64,000 bases of DNA from Hepsetus odoe (taxonomy: Eukaryota > Chordata > Actinopteri > Characiformes > Hepsetidae): NCBI GenBank assembly GCA_017165825.1, contig CM029368.1, positions 23,575,377-23,639,376 on the forward strand, written 5' to 3'. The notes beneath the pieces are model-generated. The model did no database searches and was not told the origin of the DNA. It saw nothing but the letters and a program-made list of their open reading frames with translations. The position numbers and the translations under genes are program-made. Positions 24,416 to 36,600 of this stretch are shown one piece after another (within the stretch, counting starts at the first letter, position 1; each line of letters begins with the position of its first letter).

Positions 24416-24420
24416 ACAGA

Positions 24421-24780
24421 GATTTTTGCTTTTCTGACTTCCCTTTTCGCCTGCTCATACTTTTCAGTAAATTCCAATAATTCCTTGAGCTGACTAAGCT
24501 TGCCTCTCTCCCCCACTGGGTCTTTTGGTTGCCACCATGACAGGCCTCAACAGTCGTTACAGCTGTAGCTTAAGTTGCTTTGGCAAAAGTGTTCTCCCAC
24601 ACCCCTGTTCTGGGTGTTACTGTATGTATTAAAACTTGCCTGAGACCTTTCTGATTTGGATGATCCTACCACGAGCGATTGCACAGCTCTTAGGTTCACA
24701 GGGCACAAAGGGGTGTGATTTGAAGAGGGAGGAATTTGACCTAATGAGAAGTCATGTTTAGTGCCCAAACATCCACCTTA
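24421..24780 (-). mobile_element. LINE-derived flank on the 5' side of the L2 insertion
   Basis: On the minus strand a stop-free run at about 24540-24421 has a coding look (GKLSQLKELLEFTEKYEQAK). Further right, 24655-24730 resembles the 5' part of a common fish LINE (gatgatcctaccacgagcg, cttaggttcacagggcacaa). Together with 20215-20545 it may be the split host LINE, but the two flanks do not join cleanly. Confidence 0.35.
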
Positions 24781-25159
24781 CATGCATATCTCAGAAACTG
24801 CAGCACTGCACTCAGAGGAAACTCATTCACACATGGAGAAAACATGCAGATAATGAAGAATAAAGACTCAGCTGGGAATCATACCCAGAACATTCTTACT
24901 TTTTTATTTTCTTAAAAAGGGAGTCCTATTGAGACAATTCTGTTCCACACTGTTCATGCTATCCATTCCAGCAGGCAATTTGCACCTGAGCCTATAGTGT
25001 CTGGTAATTAATAACAATTCAAAAAACAGAATAACACACAATCTCTGTCCAGTTTACTTTCATGTAATGTTTCATGCAGTGTAGGGTCCTAAACCAACAA
25101 TCAGATTTTCATATTACTAGTGGATTAATAGTGGATTAGGACTAGTGGAATAAGTAGAT
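24781..25159. other. Non-coding stretch, nothing recognised
   Basis: No frames with motifs and no repeats that could be named. Confidence 0.45.
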
Positions 25160-26310
25160 TAAGAGAACTCATTTTAGATTAAACAACTTGGATCACACTG
25201 TACTTGGCCATTTATTATTGAAGAAAAATCCAACATTAAATATCGATAGATGGAAAAAGTATGTGAGCATGACCTGTGTGTTTAGGGTCACTGGTTTGCT
25301 GCACGAACCACTTTCTCTTGAGTCAGATGTCCAGACATTTTCCTTTAGAGTTTACTTATATAATTCATCATGCATTGTTTCATCAATGATTCCAAGCTGT
25401 CCTGGCAACAAAACAGATGCAAAACAATGATCCTACCACCATATTTCACAGATGAGGATATGGTATTTTTTTTGTTGGAATTCAAGGTTTTCCTTTAATG
25501 CTTTAAATGCTTCTCATTTAAACTTACATTTTTTTTTTTATTAATCTCATTCACCCACAGCATAATATCACTTTTGATTTGATAGACAGTAGTATTCTTT
25601 TTGGAGAGCTTTCTCATTTCAACTCTGCTATGGGTATCACTGTTGTTCAGTTTTGTCTTTATGGTAGAATCATGAACATTTACATTAGTCAGTGGACAAG
25701 AGGCCTTAAGTTACATAGAAGTTATATTTTTAAATATTTACATTTGTGGCATTTAGCAGACGCTCTTATCCAGAGCGACTTCCATGTCCTAATTACAGGG
25801 ACAGTCCCCCTGGAGCAACTCAGGGTTAAGGGTCTTGCTCAGGTCCCCAGTGGTGGTAGTGCTAGAGGTGGGATTCAAACCTGGGACTTCGTGACCAATA
25901 GGTCCAGAGGCAAGTACCCTACCACTAGACCACTGCCACCAAGGCCTTCCTTGCAAACTCATTTGCTTTTATGAAATTTGTTTGTCAAACACTTCACAAG
26001 GGTAACAATGGTCTTGAATTTTTTTGTAAACAATATACCTTTCTGAGTCAAAGAAAACTAAACTCTTTCAGTAGATGAGCATCAACACTGCTGCATACAC
26101 TGACTTTGTTCCATTATACACTTGTACAAATGTGCTGTGAGATTATACTTTAAAGAATCGCATCTGATCTTTCTGATTGAAAATCAATGGCCAGTTAACT
26201 GCTAATGACATAGGTTAACCTTCTTTTGCCACATTTTGGATTTTCTTCAATAAATTAATTCCCAAGTGTAATTTATTGGTCTAATTTGTTTAACTGGTTT
26301 TTAGCATGTA
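25160..26310 (-). mobile_element. Decayed Tc1-like transposon with long inverted termini and a nested SINE
   Basis: Both ends hold diverged inverted copies of one roughly 100-bp terminus (plus strand tggccatttattattgaaga at left, ttcttcaataaattaattcc at right). Between them the minus strand resembles the transposase seen at 47268-48000 (gtgtgtttagggtcactggt; gggtaacaatggtcttgaat; gatgagcatcaacactg). The frame is destroyed and part of the coding core is deleted. A SINE interrupts it at 25737-25940. Confidence 0.65.
25737..25940 (-). mobile_element. SINE (family B) nested in a Tc1 copy
   Basis: Starts with atttgtggcatttagcagac and ends with the reversed tRNA-like head (B-box complement gggattcaaacctggg, then accactagaccactgccacc). 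Very close to 9997-10191, so the two copies are of similar age. Confidence 0.8.
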
Positions 26311-26814
26311 CATGCTCCCTGGAGTAAGCAGAGGAGATCAAGCCATTGGACCCAGTTCATCTAGGAAAAAACTTTTCCACATCTGCAAACCTAGCCTGTG
26401 CCAGGGGAGAAACAATTAGGTGCATCCCAGTAACAAGGCAGAAGGGCACAGGGCTCCAACAACTCTGGATATGGTGAGCTTTGTGTCACCATTGGCAGTG
26501 GCATCTAATCACAAGAGGCCATACCCAAATTTTCAGCCAAATGATCACTGACATGTTGAGGGGTCAGGCCAGACTGTCTCTAATACCCAGCAATAGGTTG
26601 GGAACACAAAGAGGAGGACTCATTATGAGCTGGTGGGAAAAAAATGGCACCTCTCTAAAGCCACAAACACAAACAAATAAAAAAAATTTGACCAGAATAT
26701 CCTCAGTATTTCATTAATATTACATTAATAAATTTGTGGAGATTTTAGTAAGATGGACAAAGTAACCAAAAGCAGTAATTTGAAAATGAAAAAAAGACAT
26801 CTTCACAGTTTCCA

Positions 26815-27065
26815 TTTCTTCCAGTATTCTGCATCTTCCTCTTTCACTCTGGGTGCATATCCTCTCTCACCACATCCATAAACCTTCTCTTTGGTTTTCC
26901 TCTTCTCCACTTTCCTGGAAGCTCCATCCTTAACATCCATCTCCTAATATAATTCTTATCTCTCCTATAAACATGTCAAAACGAGTGTTATCTTGCTTAT
27001 CTTATTTTGCCTTCAAATCTTCCCTCTAATATGTTCAGTTTTAATCCAATCTATCCAATAATTAT
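26815..27065 (-). mobile_element. RTE-type LINE 3' coding fragment
   Basis: The minus strand gives a decayed version of the RTE C-terminus (…YIRRRWMLRMELPGKWRR-like order; plus strand ccataaaccttctctttggt and gaagctccatccttaacatc). Same protein region as 10250-10400. No open frame remains. Confidence 0.6.
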
Positions 27066-27826
27066 TAGTACAAAAAATGGACACTATTCAATAGTTGTGA
27101 CTGATTCTGCCAAGGGAAAATGGCAATGGGCTTATATAAAAACATCTGGTGTATAGCTCATATTTCCTTTAGATCTATATTATGTTATTAATGTGACAAG
27201 CAATTCCTAAATTTGAAGAGCAGATTATGTACATCTTTTTTTTTTAAGATTTTAAGATTTGTACTTGTTAGTGGCATAAATCTCTAAGGTGACAATAGGT
27301 TGTTTGGAAACGATTAAATGCCTTGTTTATATATTCACAGATTAATGGCCAGTTTGGAGCTGCAGTCTTGGAAGTATTGGAATTTCTTGCTAACTTAAAT
27401 GTTTTAAACCTAATGATGATTGCATTTTACCTAAGCGGAAATATATGATTATGGCTGCTAAGAAAATGCTACCATTGAGCTGGCAACCTAATGTCAGTGG
27501 CACCCCACTATGTGTGTTGATGTGTTGCACTGCTGCATGTCTATATGCAAGAGTCAGTGGTAAGAATACAAAGTGTCATAACATTAGTGTCCTGGTAGGG
27601 GAACCTACCAGTGCCAGTGGCAATACCATTTTGGTGTAGTTCCCAACCAACTTGCAGTTTAGAGCATTTCTATAACCTCTTTTTTAAAAAATAAGATTCC
27701 AACACCCGAGAGCCTTTGTAGATTCATTAGTTTGAAAAGTTCCATGGTTCATGGTACATAGGTTCATGTTTTTGAAAATTATGCATCTTATTCCCAGTTT
27801 ACTCCCATTGAGCATTGAAAGGTAGA

Positions 27827-27908
27827 GAGCACAAGAGAATAAATGGGACGTTTAAGGTGGCTATTTAGAGCACAAGAGAATAAGTGGAATGTTTAAGGTG
27901 GCTATTGA
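27827..27908. repeat. 41-bp tandem duplication
   Basis: Two adjacent 41-bp units (27827-27867, 27868-27908), both starting GAGCACAAGAGAATAA, differ at three or four positions. Confidence 0.9.
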
Positions 27909-28088
27909 GACTCTGGGCAGCAGTGGCAAAATCAGAGTAAAGGGAAAAAAACATCTTGGTCTTCCTCATTTTCATGGATTTTGGAGGAAAAAAGCCTTGC
28001 TTTTTATAGCACACTGGCTGGGTGGGGTCACTGAGTCCGTGTGGCTGACAGAATTCAGCTGTGTGGGAGTGTGGCTTCTATCCAGTCC

Positions 28089-28089
<1 letters not shown>

Positions 28090-28123
<34 letters not shown>

Positions 28124-28126
28124 GAG
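28090..28126. repeat. (GAAA)n microsatellite
   Basis: Nine GAAA units followed by GAGAGA. Confidence 0.9.
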
Positions 28127-31100
28127 ATGGCAAGGAAGGACACAGGAATAGAAAGAGAAAGGAAAAGACGCACTTGACAGACATGAACACCAACCAAAGA
28201 AAGACCATTGTTTTAAAGTTAACTTCAAACCAAACTCTTTGTATTTCAGCTTTATCTCAATTTGAAAGCCAGTTTGTCACCATGGTATGACATGGTATCC
28301 CTGGTTGCTTCTGCTGGCTAGTTAGCATTAAGTTATGTGAATCTAGAGCCTGCAATGTAATGATCACAAAGTTGGCTTAAATTTGTATAGTGCTTAAAAA
28401 AATCACTGTTTCATTTTTTAAAACTGAAAAGGCAGAACCATGCCTTTGTGGCACATGAAATTAAGAGCACTTTCATGAATACCAATGAATCTTTTTCTTT
28501 TGTGAAGCCTAATTATGGTAGATTTGGACATTACAATGTGAAACCAACTGAACCAAATTAAATATATGCATTTACTTATGCTGAACTTTTATGCCTGATG
28601 CTGCAATCCCTGCATTGATCTGCATCATCTGAACACAAACCGTGCTCTGGCTCAAGGCCATGCCCTCCAGCCCAGGTTACACAGCTGGATTTCTTAACAT
28701 GGCTTAATAGCAACATTCCTGATACCTTTCAGCTAAACCTGCTGAGCCAATAGTGCCTCAATGAATGAAGATAAGACTTGTGGTAGTTGAGTGTGTGTTT
28801 ACATTAATGATGCAAGGTACTGTGGCACTGTCATGGTTTTTCAAACACTGTTCTTTACCAGAGGAGTTTATTATTTACAGTAGTTGGTAGCTGTTAACAT
28901 ACCTCCTAGCTCAAATAAAAACAAGAATGAAGCACTCTGAACTGTTCTTTACTGTCAGCAAATAATAAACATGCCACCCAGATGGATTTCTTGTTTTTGC
29001 TGGTCAGTATTTCCAAAAATACACCAGCACATTGATTTTCCAACCGTGGGAAACAATGCACTAACTATGTTTACAAAAACTACAAAAGGGCACACAGAGT
29101 TGCCCTCTTCCATCACCTGTCCCAGGACTGCGATGACACCACTAACTGGTTAAAACATTTTAAAACAAGTAGCCATGTCTAACCAACAAGCTGGGATCCA
29201 TGACTTGTCATCAAGTCTAAAGTTAGGAATGAAAAAAATCACATATTAAAAAATGTGTAACAATTATTGGTACCCCTAGAAATATTTAGTCATTCTAACA
29301 CATGGAGATATTGGATACACAAATTAAATGTGAAAAATAAGATTTGCATATTAGCCATATTCAAATTATTCTTTTCATTATTAGGGAAAAGCCAAATGCC
29401 TTAAAAAATGTTGAAATCCTCTTTAAAAACAGTACAAAAAGTGTTTTTTAAAAAAAGCTGCAGTGACCTCATTCATAGCTTTATATTATAGAGGCAACAG
29501 TTTCCCCAAAAGTGTCCAAAAATGAAATTTGACTTTACCCTTCCTACAAAGTAATGAAAGGCATGCCATATGAAAGCTAACTGCAAGCATAGTGAATAGA
29601 AACTTTTGCAACTTTGAATGGAAAATCATCAAGTATGTTGTTAAAAATAGGTTACAGTTACCAGTAATGGGAATATGTGTTTTTTTTTTCTTCTTCTTAA
29701 AATATGTAAGGGACAAGAGTGTATATGTTTTCTTCGTACAGTTTGTCCAGATGCTGTGTTCTGTGTTTCTTCTATGTGTATGTGGTATGCATTTCAGACC
29801 ACCCACATAGACTGATGAGCGTGCAAAGTGAGGTGAGTAGACTAAACGGCAGGCCTTGCGCCTGTCACAGCAGACTGCTCAAACAGACACAACACACTGT
29901 AAACTTTCCCTGGCCACTGGAATGACATCTACTGCTATTAAAGGCAAGAATACTCTACATTGTTGTATATTTTATGCATTTTTTTTATTATATATCTTCC
30001 TGTTCACTTATGATTTTTCATGTGGCTTTAAACACTCAAACAGTAATTTATTTTTTACCTAACTATTATCCAAGATGTCTTTACCCCTTCTTATTTCATT
30101 CACCGCTGTTTTTATGGGCTGAACTGTATTGTGACTTTTTGAACTAGTGCTTCTAAATGAAACATTTTCAGGAAAAAAAATGGGGAAATTCAGGTTTAAT
30201 TCATTATTTTTGTGCAAAATAACATCTGCTGCAAAACAAACAAACAAAAGTTCAGAGAAATAACTCCAAATGCTGTATCATTTTAGACCACTGACTTAGA
30301 GCACACTTTAGAAACTTTCTCATACTCTTTAATTTATTTATTTTTCCACCTTTCCACCAGCAGATATACTTTTTTGTCATCCATTTAATAAAAAGGACAA
30401 TTCCCTTTTGGTATACTGCTCAAAGAAAACACTTAACGTTGATATTTTAATCAGAGGATTGATTCTCCAAAAAGGAAGAATAATTCAGTATCTTTGGCCT
30501 TCAGTCAATTGGCTTAAGGATCAGGACTTAATATGTGCGTTATTTTCTCCTTCACGTCATCTTGGAAGGACAGAGTCATTGTAAGAGCTGACATGGAGAC
30601 AGATTGGGTGATTGATATGTGGTTATCTTATCTTATCTAACTGCTTACAATCCTCTAACACTGAGCTATTAGAGTGGACAGTTTGGCAGAGTGGTCTAGT
30701 AGTTATATGTTTAGCTGAAAGGAAATGTCAGTTTAGGCAAAAAAAAAACAACATTTTTTATATCTGTGCTTGCCTTATTCTACTACTTAATATGCTGTAA
30801 AAATTATGTATTCAAGTGATTTTGCTTAAATGTCACTCTTACCATCTATAAAGTAGTTGAGCTGAAAGACTCATTTTCTATCAGAAACAAATCTCAAGCT
30901 ACAGAAAAAGTCAATCAACGTCAGAGGGTCACTTCACACCTTATTGCTGCAGTGGCACTGTGAGGTGAACTAGTCTGAGTGGATATTGACAAAAACAGAA
31001 GTCATTCCCTGATCTTGGATCTAGTGTTTCCAACTCCACCCATCTTTTGCTCTTTTCCCTCAGATTCTCAGGCTTCTCTTTGCCTTTTTTGTGAGACTAT

Positions 31101-32105
31101 TGTTCACCAAATGCAGCTGAGTACAATAACAGCTGTGCCAAACATGCTGAAGTTACAAAACAAAAAATTTAGCCCTGGGGTGCTTTCATCTACTATTAAA
31201 ATCCAAGGGTAGATAAAACACGATTGCATTGGTCTGCCAGGCTGCATAGACTAAAGTTAGTAAGGAAAGCTTATTAACTTAATATTTGCTGATTATACAT
31301 ATAGTGTGTGAATGAAGTTTTGGAGGAGTTCAAAGAACACCTCCACTTTTGAAACAAAAATTATGTTCTTGTTTAAAGTGTTTTCTGCTGTCAATGATGT
31401 CACTCTGGTTCTGGTAACAATCATAGCAACAACAGCTTTAGAAGATTTTGGAAAAAACTGTTAATTCAAAACAAGCTGTACTTGCAGCTTACTTTGCGTG
31501 TAAAGATGATCTGTCCTGGAGAGCAAATGGAATGTATTGAAATTTTAATGGGGTTTAAAGACTACTATGAACTCATTTTAAAAAAGTGAGAAAAATGGAA
31601 TTTTCCAGAATATGAACCCCTTAAATAAGTTGTATAGGCAGGTTTTGGAAGTAGTGCAAAGGCTTTATAATGTGACTAAGTGTTGCCATTCAAAGGTTTG
31701 CCAGCTACTTTTTAAAGCCACACTCTAATCACACCTTGGTGTAATCAAGTGTCAATTGTTTTATAGTGAGAGGATGGTCTTGGCTCCACAGTCCAGATAT
31801 CAACATGGCAGAGTGAACAGGGCAGAGGTACTTTGTTTATGAACAGACTGTTCAACTGGAAAGGGACAACGTGTGTCTCGAAGCGAGTGGAATTTCGATG
31901 CCGGCAGTCAGAATTACATGTTTTGTTAAGGTTCAATTTACTGCTGCAGCTCAAAGAAAAGATGGACTTCCCCAGGGGAGCTTAATGAGGTGAATACTAA
32001 GGTATTCAATTTCTAATTTTTTCCCTATAAACAATGTAGACTATTGGGCTGTTTAGGGAAGATTTTCTTCTCTGCACCTTTTGTCAACTAAAAAGTAGCA
32101 TGAGT
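28127..32105. other. Non-coding stretch, no gene recognised
   Basis: AT-rich. The 29255-29280 sequence (caattattggtacccctaga) resembles a Tc1 terminal repeat but no partner end or transposase is found nearby. Remaining frames are short and without motifs. Confidence 0.45.
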
Positions 32106-32254
32106 GGTGAAAGTGAAGTGAAATGAAGTAAAGTGAAGTGAAAGTAACTACTTGTCATTGTCAACTGAGCAAATGTGAATCAAAAACATTTTTTGTCTCT
32201 GCATATTACCCATACAGACACCATGCAGCAGGGAGCAGATCATGAGGCCTTGTC
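32106..32254 (-). mobile_element. SINE 3' half (family A)
   Basis: Begins with the complement of the TTTCAC-type tail (gtgaaagtgaagtgaaatga), then TTGTCATTG and CACCATGCAGCAGGGAGCAG. The tRNA-like head is absent. Confidence 0.7.
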
Positions 32255-32334
32255 CTTAACACTTGTGATGGAAAATTTGTGAACTCTTGAATTTTTGATA
32301 CTTATTTTGATACTTTATGAATATGATCTTACAC

Positions 32335-33150
32335 ACCTAAAAGTAGATAAAGGAATCCCGTTAAACATATGAGATTAAAATATTTTGTCTTTAACTTGAG
32401 AAAATGTATCCAACATTACAGAATGAGTTAAAAATAAATTAAACTAATATTCAAATAATCTGAAGGTGAAATTAGAGTTTGATGTTTTCAATGAATGAAA
32501 ACTATTGATTTATTTAAAAAACAAAGATCTGTGAAAGTATATATACAAAACATGTTTGTGTAAGTGTAACATGTCATGAAAAAAAGTATGAGGACCACAG
32601 AAAAGCATTATTGAATGTCAATAATTACATGCTAAAGAGTTTTCAATCCATAGTCAGTAAGACTGTGAACAAATGGGGGAAATTCAATGCTCTTGTTATC
32701 CTCCCAAAAATGATCAATCAGCATGATCACTCCAAGAGCAGAGCATGTAATAATCTACAGGTGTTTCTCCCATTGCCTGCTATTAAAGTTGATGAGCCCA
32801 CCAACAGGAGAACACTGAACAAAAATGGTGTGTATGGCAAGGGGAAGTTTGTTACTCTACAAAAAGAACATTACTGCCATTCTACAGTTTGCCAAAGATC
32901 ATCCCAGAAGGCTATTGGAAAAATGTTGTGGATGAATAAGACCAAACCAGAGCTTTTTGTTTTAAACAAAATTCTTTGTGTATGGAGAAAGGAAAACATT
33001 GCATTCCATTATAAGAACCTTGTGAAATGTGGTGGTACTATCATGGTTTGGGCCTGTTTTGTTGCATCTGAACAAAGATGTCTTGTCATCTTATATAGAA
33101 CAATTCATTCTGAATTACACCAGCATAAGGAAAATAAAGAAAAAATCTGA
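32335..33150 (+). mobile_element. Decayed Tc1-like transposon with residual transposase frame
   Basis: The left end (gtagataaaggaatcccgtt) resembles the terminus of the family at 25160 and 47268. A 179-codon frame (32611-33150) keeps transposase pieces: NKTKPELFV in the position of the first catalytic Asp (now lost), VWRKENIAFHYKNL, and KCGGTIMVWACFVAS. The right part with the remaining catalytic residues is gone. No function expected. Confidence 0.7.
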
Positions 33151-35102
33151 CAACTGTCCATGAACTGAACCAAGAGAAAAAATGCTAAAATCATCTAATC
33201 ATCACAATTTCTTTTCAGAATTGCTCAGATCCCTGGTTGCACACATGGTAATGTGAGTAACGTAGCGCAAGAATTTACTCTGCTAATATCTAATATCTGG
33301 ACAGATGCTCTTGTAACAAGATGATTAATGTTATTTGCATCACTTGTAAATGGTTTTAATATTGTGGCTTATCAGTAAATATATCTGAATATTTATTCAC
33401 CAAACACATTATATTCTATTACAATCTTAAACAGCATAATGCAAAATACAATTAGTTATTTTTCATACATGGATTCATTTATGTATATAGAATCAAAGTC
33501 GATGTGATAGATGAGACAGAGCACAAAAATACCTGGACTGCAAATGGAAACCCTTTGACATTATGTATCTCAAGTGTAATGGATTGGGCTGAGGAAGAAA
33601 TCTTTCTGTTCCTGGTACATCTAAACCTTCTTACCAACTCCAACCAACTACCAACTCCAAAATAATGGGGGTCACGGTGGTCATAGATAGATGAGGTTGA
33701 ATAATTGTGCAGAAATAACACAATAACACAATAACACAAAAAAATGGTCTACAGCATGTAACTGTAAATCTGTTAGTGTATCTAGTATATCTAGTTGGTG
33801 TTTCTGATAAAATGGCCTACATGTGTAGGTATTTACTTTATTAGGTAGGTGTGCCTTATAAACTGCCACCTCTGCATTCAGTATGTGTAGTCTGGCACTG
33901 TAATGACCAAACAGAAACTTTAAGTGCTTTAGTACTTTACTCACTCCGCCACGTGTGCAAGCAGTCCCCTAATTGGCTCATATATTTTTCTTAGTGATGA
34001 AGGGGAAAAGGAGCTTGCAAATTAGAATGCAACAATTCTCTTTTTGAGAAGCCCCAGGCACAGCATACACCGCAGTTGAAACAGAAATAATCCTAGTGGT
34101 AAGACTCATCTCTGTATCTGTTTCTGTTGGATTAGTTAATGTCTTGAAAAGCACATTTGGTGTTATTGGCAGGCAATTCCAAATATCTTTGAAGCTGAAC
34201 TAGTTCAAGGTAATGGAACAAATACTTACAGTAACATCATGTAGAAGAAAGTGGTGGACAGAACACTGATAGATTGATTAATGACTAAGATCCTGGCTCA
34301 TTAGTATTTGTCTATATTAATGGCCTGAGGAAAACCTAGGGCCACATCAAATGTTAAAAACATTTCTCTTCATATAGAAGTTCAGTTCATTGATATTGTT
34401 GCGGTTAACCAAGTTGGGATATTCAGACTTTCTGCAACGTGTGTATGTGCAAGTAAATCCTCCAGGAGAAAATCATAGTGATGGGATAAACTAATTTTCA
34501 CTTTTTATCTTGCACTCTGGTGTAAACAACTTGACCCAAAGTCAATGAATGTTTTTTTCAAACGCCACAGAATCCACTGAATTACAAGATTGTAAAAAGA
34601 TTGAATATTACTATCATATATGGCATAAGCAAGCCAACACTGCCCTATATTTAATTGACAAAAGAGGGAGACAAGGCAGCTACTATCCTTAAGCAGTATT
34701 ATATTAAAATACCAGCTACTCAAACTATAGCCTAAAACTGGCAAAACCTCTGAGTAGACAGGATTGTACATTGTGCAGGGTATTTTATGATGGCAGGCAT
34801 CATCCCTTATTGACTGAAGAATCGAGTCATGATTATTCTGATTATCAAGTTTGTGTAATTCACCATGCCAGGGGTGTACAGCAGTTTAATAGTTCCTTTA
34901 ATTAACTACACATAGGTGAAATCTTTTTGAGCAGGGAAATACTTAAACTGTAACGCTGAGTTGTGCGCTCAGTACTGCACTATTATTGTACATTACTTAA
35001 TTTTTTCCCCCTGCTATTTTGGGATTATTGTGTTATTATCAGGAAAAACTAGAAAAATTAGATTCTGCTGTATATTTAACCTTTAACAGAAAGATGAAAA
35101 CA
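33151..35102. other. Non-coding stretch, nothing recognised
   Basis: AT-rich, with no frame carrying family motifs and no clear repeat. Confidence 0.5.
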
Positions 35103-35354
35103 GATGAAAGTGACAACCCTTGTCATTGCGAGGTCACAGCACAGCACACAGTGAACCACAACGAAATTGGACCTCTGCATTTAAGCCATGCAAACACCGT
35201 GCAGCAGTGGGCAGCTATTGAAAGCACCCGAGGAGCAGTGACAGGGACAGTACCTTGCTCAAGGGTACCTCAGGGCAACCTACTGGTGAGGGAATCGAAC
35301 CCATAATCTTCCGATGCAGGGGCAACTCCCTAACCACTAGGCCACCGCTACCCC
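35103..35354 (-). mobile_element. Full-length SINE (family A), first of a tandem pair
   Basis: Minus-strand copy with the complete order: tRNA-like head ending at 35354 (complement of GGGGTAGCGGTGGCCTAGTG), centre CAGTAGGTTGCCCTGAGG, and a tail starting at 35103. Well preserved. Confidence 0.85.
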
Positions 35355-35510
35355 AAAAGCAGTGGACAGCTATTGAAAGTGCCCAGGGAGCAGTGACGGG
35401 GACGGAACCTTGCTCAAGGGTACCTCAGGGCAACCTACTGGTGAGGGAATTGAACCCACAAACATCCGATGCGGGGGTAACCCCCTAACCACTAGGCCAC
35501 CGCTGCCCCG
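35355..35510 (-). mobile_element. SINE (family A), second of the tandem pair, 3'-truncated
   Basis: Directly abuts the first copy. It keeps the tRNA-like head (GGGGCAGCGGTGGCCTAGTG on the minus strand) and centre but stops at GTCCACTGCTTTT, where copy one begins. The two are highly alike. Confidence 0.85.
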
Positions 35511-35846
35511 GTGTCTAAGTCACAAGTTAAGCACCATTGCATTGCCCTGGGTACATGGCTGTGTACAAAAATATACCACTGTTAAACTATTTTGCATTTT
35601 GCAAAAGTGTATTCCTGAGGCTGTTTCTACATGTCAGGTAGAATTGAACCAATTGTTGATATTAGTGGGAAAGACTGACATTTTCATGATTTTGTTAATG
35701 TTGGTCAAATCGGAGGATTTATAAAAAAAAGACTTGCTTTCATCTGCTTCTATTAAATGTGCAGTTCATGTATTGAATGGGCCTGTAGCTTTGCAAGTTA
35801 GAATTACCATGGTGACTGCTGAAGTCTGCAATTCATAGACATCACC
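35511..35846. other. Non-coding stretch, nothing recognised
   Basis: No motifs. It ends with TCACC, the target duplication of the next element. Confidence 0.5.
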
Positions 35847-36017
35847 TGTAACGCGCCGGTGCCAGCGAGGTCGCTGGGCACCTGTGTGCGAGCCCCGCCC
35901 CCCGCCACGTGACAGAATGCGGAGTAGGCGCCTTTGGGGAGGGGCATCTGTAACGCGCCGGTGCCAGCGAGGTCGCTGGGCACCTGTGTGCGAGCCCACG
36001 CCCCCCGCCACGTGACA
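35847..36017. mobile_element. 171-bp TRIM-like element: two short LTR-like direct repeats with a G-rich tract between
   Basis: Two direct repeats, 35847-35914 (68 bp) and 35949-36017 (69 bp), differ by a one-base insertion. Each starts TGTAACGCGCCGG and ends CCACGTGACA, so each has TG...CA ends. They are separated by 34 bp containing GGGGAGGGGC just before the second repeat, like a polypurine tract. TCACC occurs at 35842-35846 and again at 36018-36022, a 5-bp target duplication. It is very GC-rich in AT-rich surroundings and encodes nothing. Each repeat contains CACGTGAC (an E-box) and the palindrome CCAGCGAGGTCGCTGG. Orientation (+) is inferred from the G-rich tract only. Confidence 0.65.
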
Positions 36018-36029
36018 TCACCAGGTACT

Positions 36030-36600
36030 TTGGTGTTCTGCCAAGCCTCTATTGCAGCTCCTGCTTGTTCTGGGGTCTTGTCCCTTTCAGTTTCTTATAT
36101 ACCCAAGCCATACCAGTTCCCCCAACATGTTTAACAGATGAGATGTTATGCTTTGTATCTTGGGCAGTTCCTTTTCATCTCCACATTTTGCTCTTGCCAT
36201 CACTCTGGTACGGTGCCGGTTAATCTTGATGTCATCTATCCATAACACCATTTTTCTAGAATTCTGTTCTGTTCATGGAGTCTTCTATGGATTGTAGTCT
36301 CTGACAAAGACACACTTGTCTCCTGAAGATTGTTCTTTAATCTGTTGGACAGGGATTTTTCTTAATCATAGTGAGTATTCTTCTGTCATTAGCAGTTTCT
36401 TGGCCTATCAGTGCCTTTGTGATTACAAAGCTCCCAAGGGCATTCTTTCTTCTTAATGATATTCCAGATAGTGGATTTTGATAATGCTAAGTAATGAATG
36501 ATGTCTCTAATGGTTTAATTCTTGTTTTTCAGCCTCATAATAATTTCCTTGACTTTCATTGGCACAGCTTTTCTCCTCACCTTAAACAATGAGAACAAGA
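36030..36600 (-). mobile_element. Decayed Tc1/mariner-type transposase region
   Basis: On the minus strand, pieces such as SKSTIWNIIKKKE and TTIHRRLHEQNRILEKW follow the order of an N-terminal helix-turn-helix and linker of IS630/Tc1/mariner transposases, with stops between them. Termini not found. Confidence 0.55.

Larger units (their letters stand above)
20546..24420 (-). mobile_element. L2-clade LINE, 5'-truncated in ORF1, intact ORF2 and 3' tail
   Basis: On the minus strand the element runs from the end of an ORF1 with an SGNH-esterase signature (24415-24140) through a complete endonuclease/reverse transcriptase ORF2 (24108-21043) to a 3' UTR of about 500 bp ending in ATTGA-type repeats (plus strand aattcaattcaattcaattt at 20549-20568). 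Short simple repeat tails of this kind are typical for L2. The intact long frame implies recent insertion. Loss of most of ORF1 makes this copy unlikely to be autonomous. Confidence 0.9.

Noticed and set aside
29255..29530. Possible Tc1-type terminal repeat
   Set aside because: One end-like block only; no partner terminus, TA pair or transposase remnant nearby.
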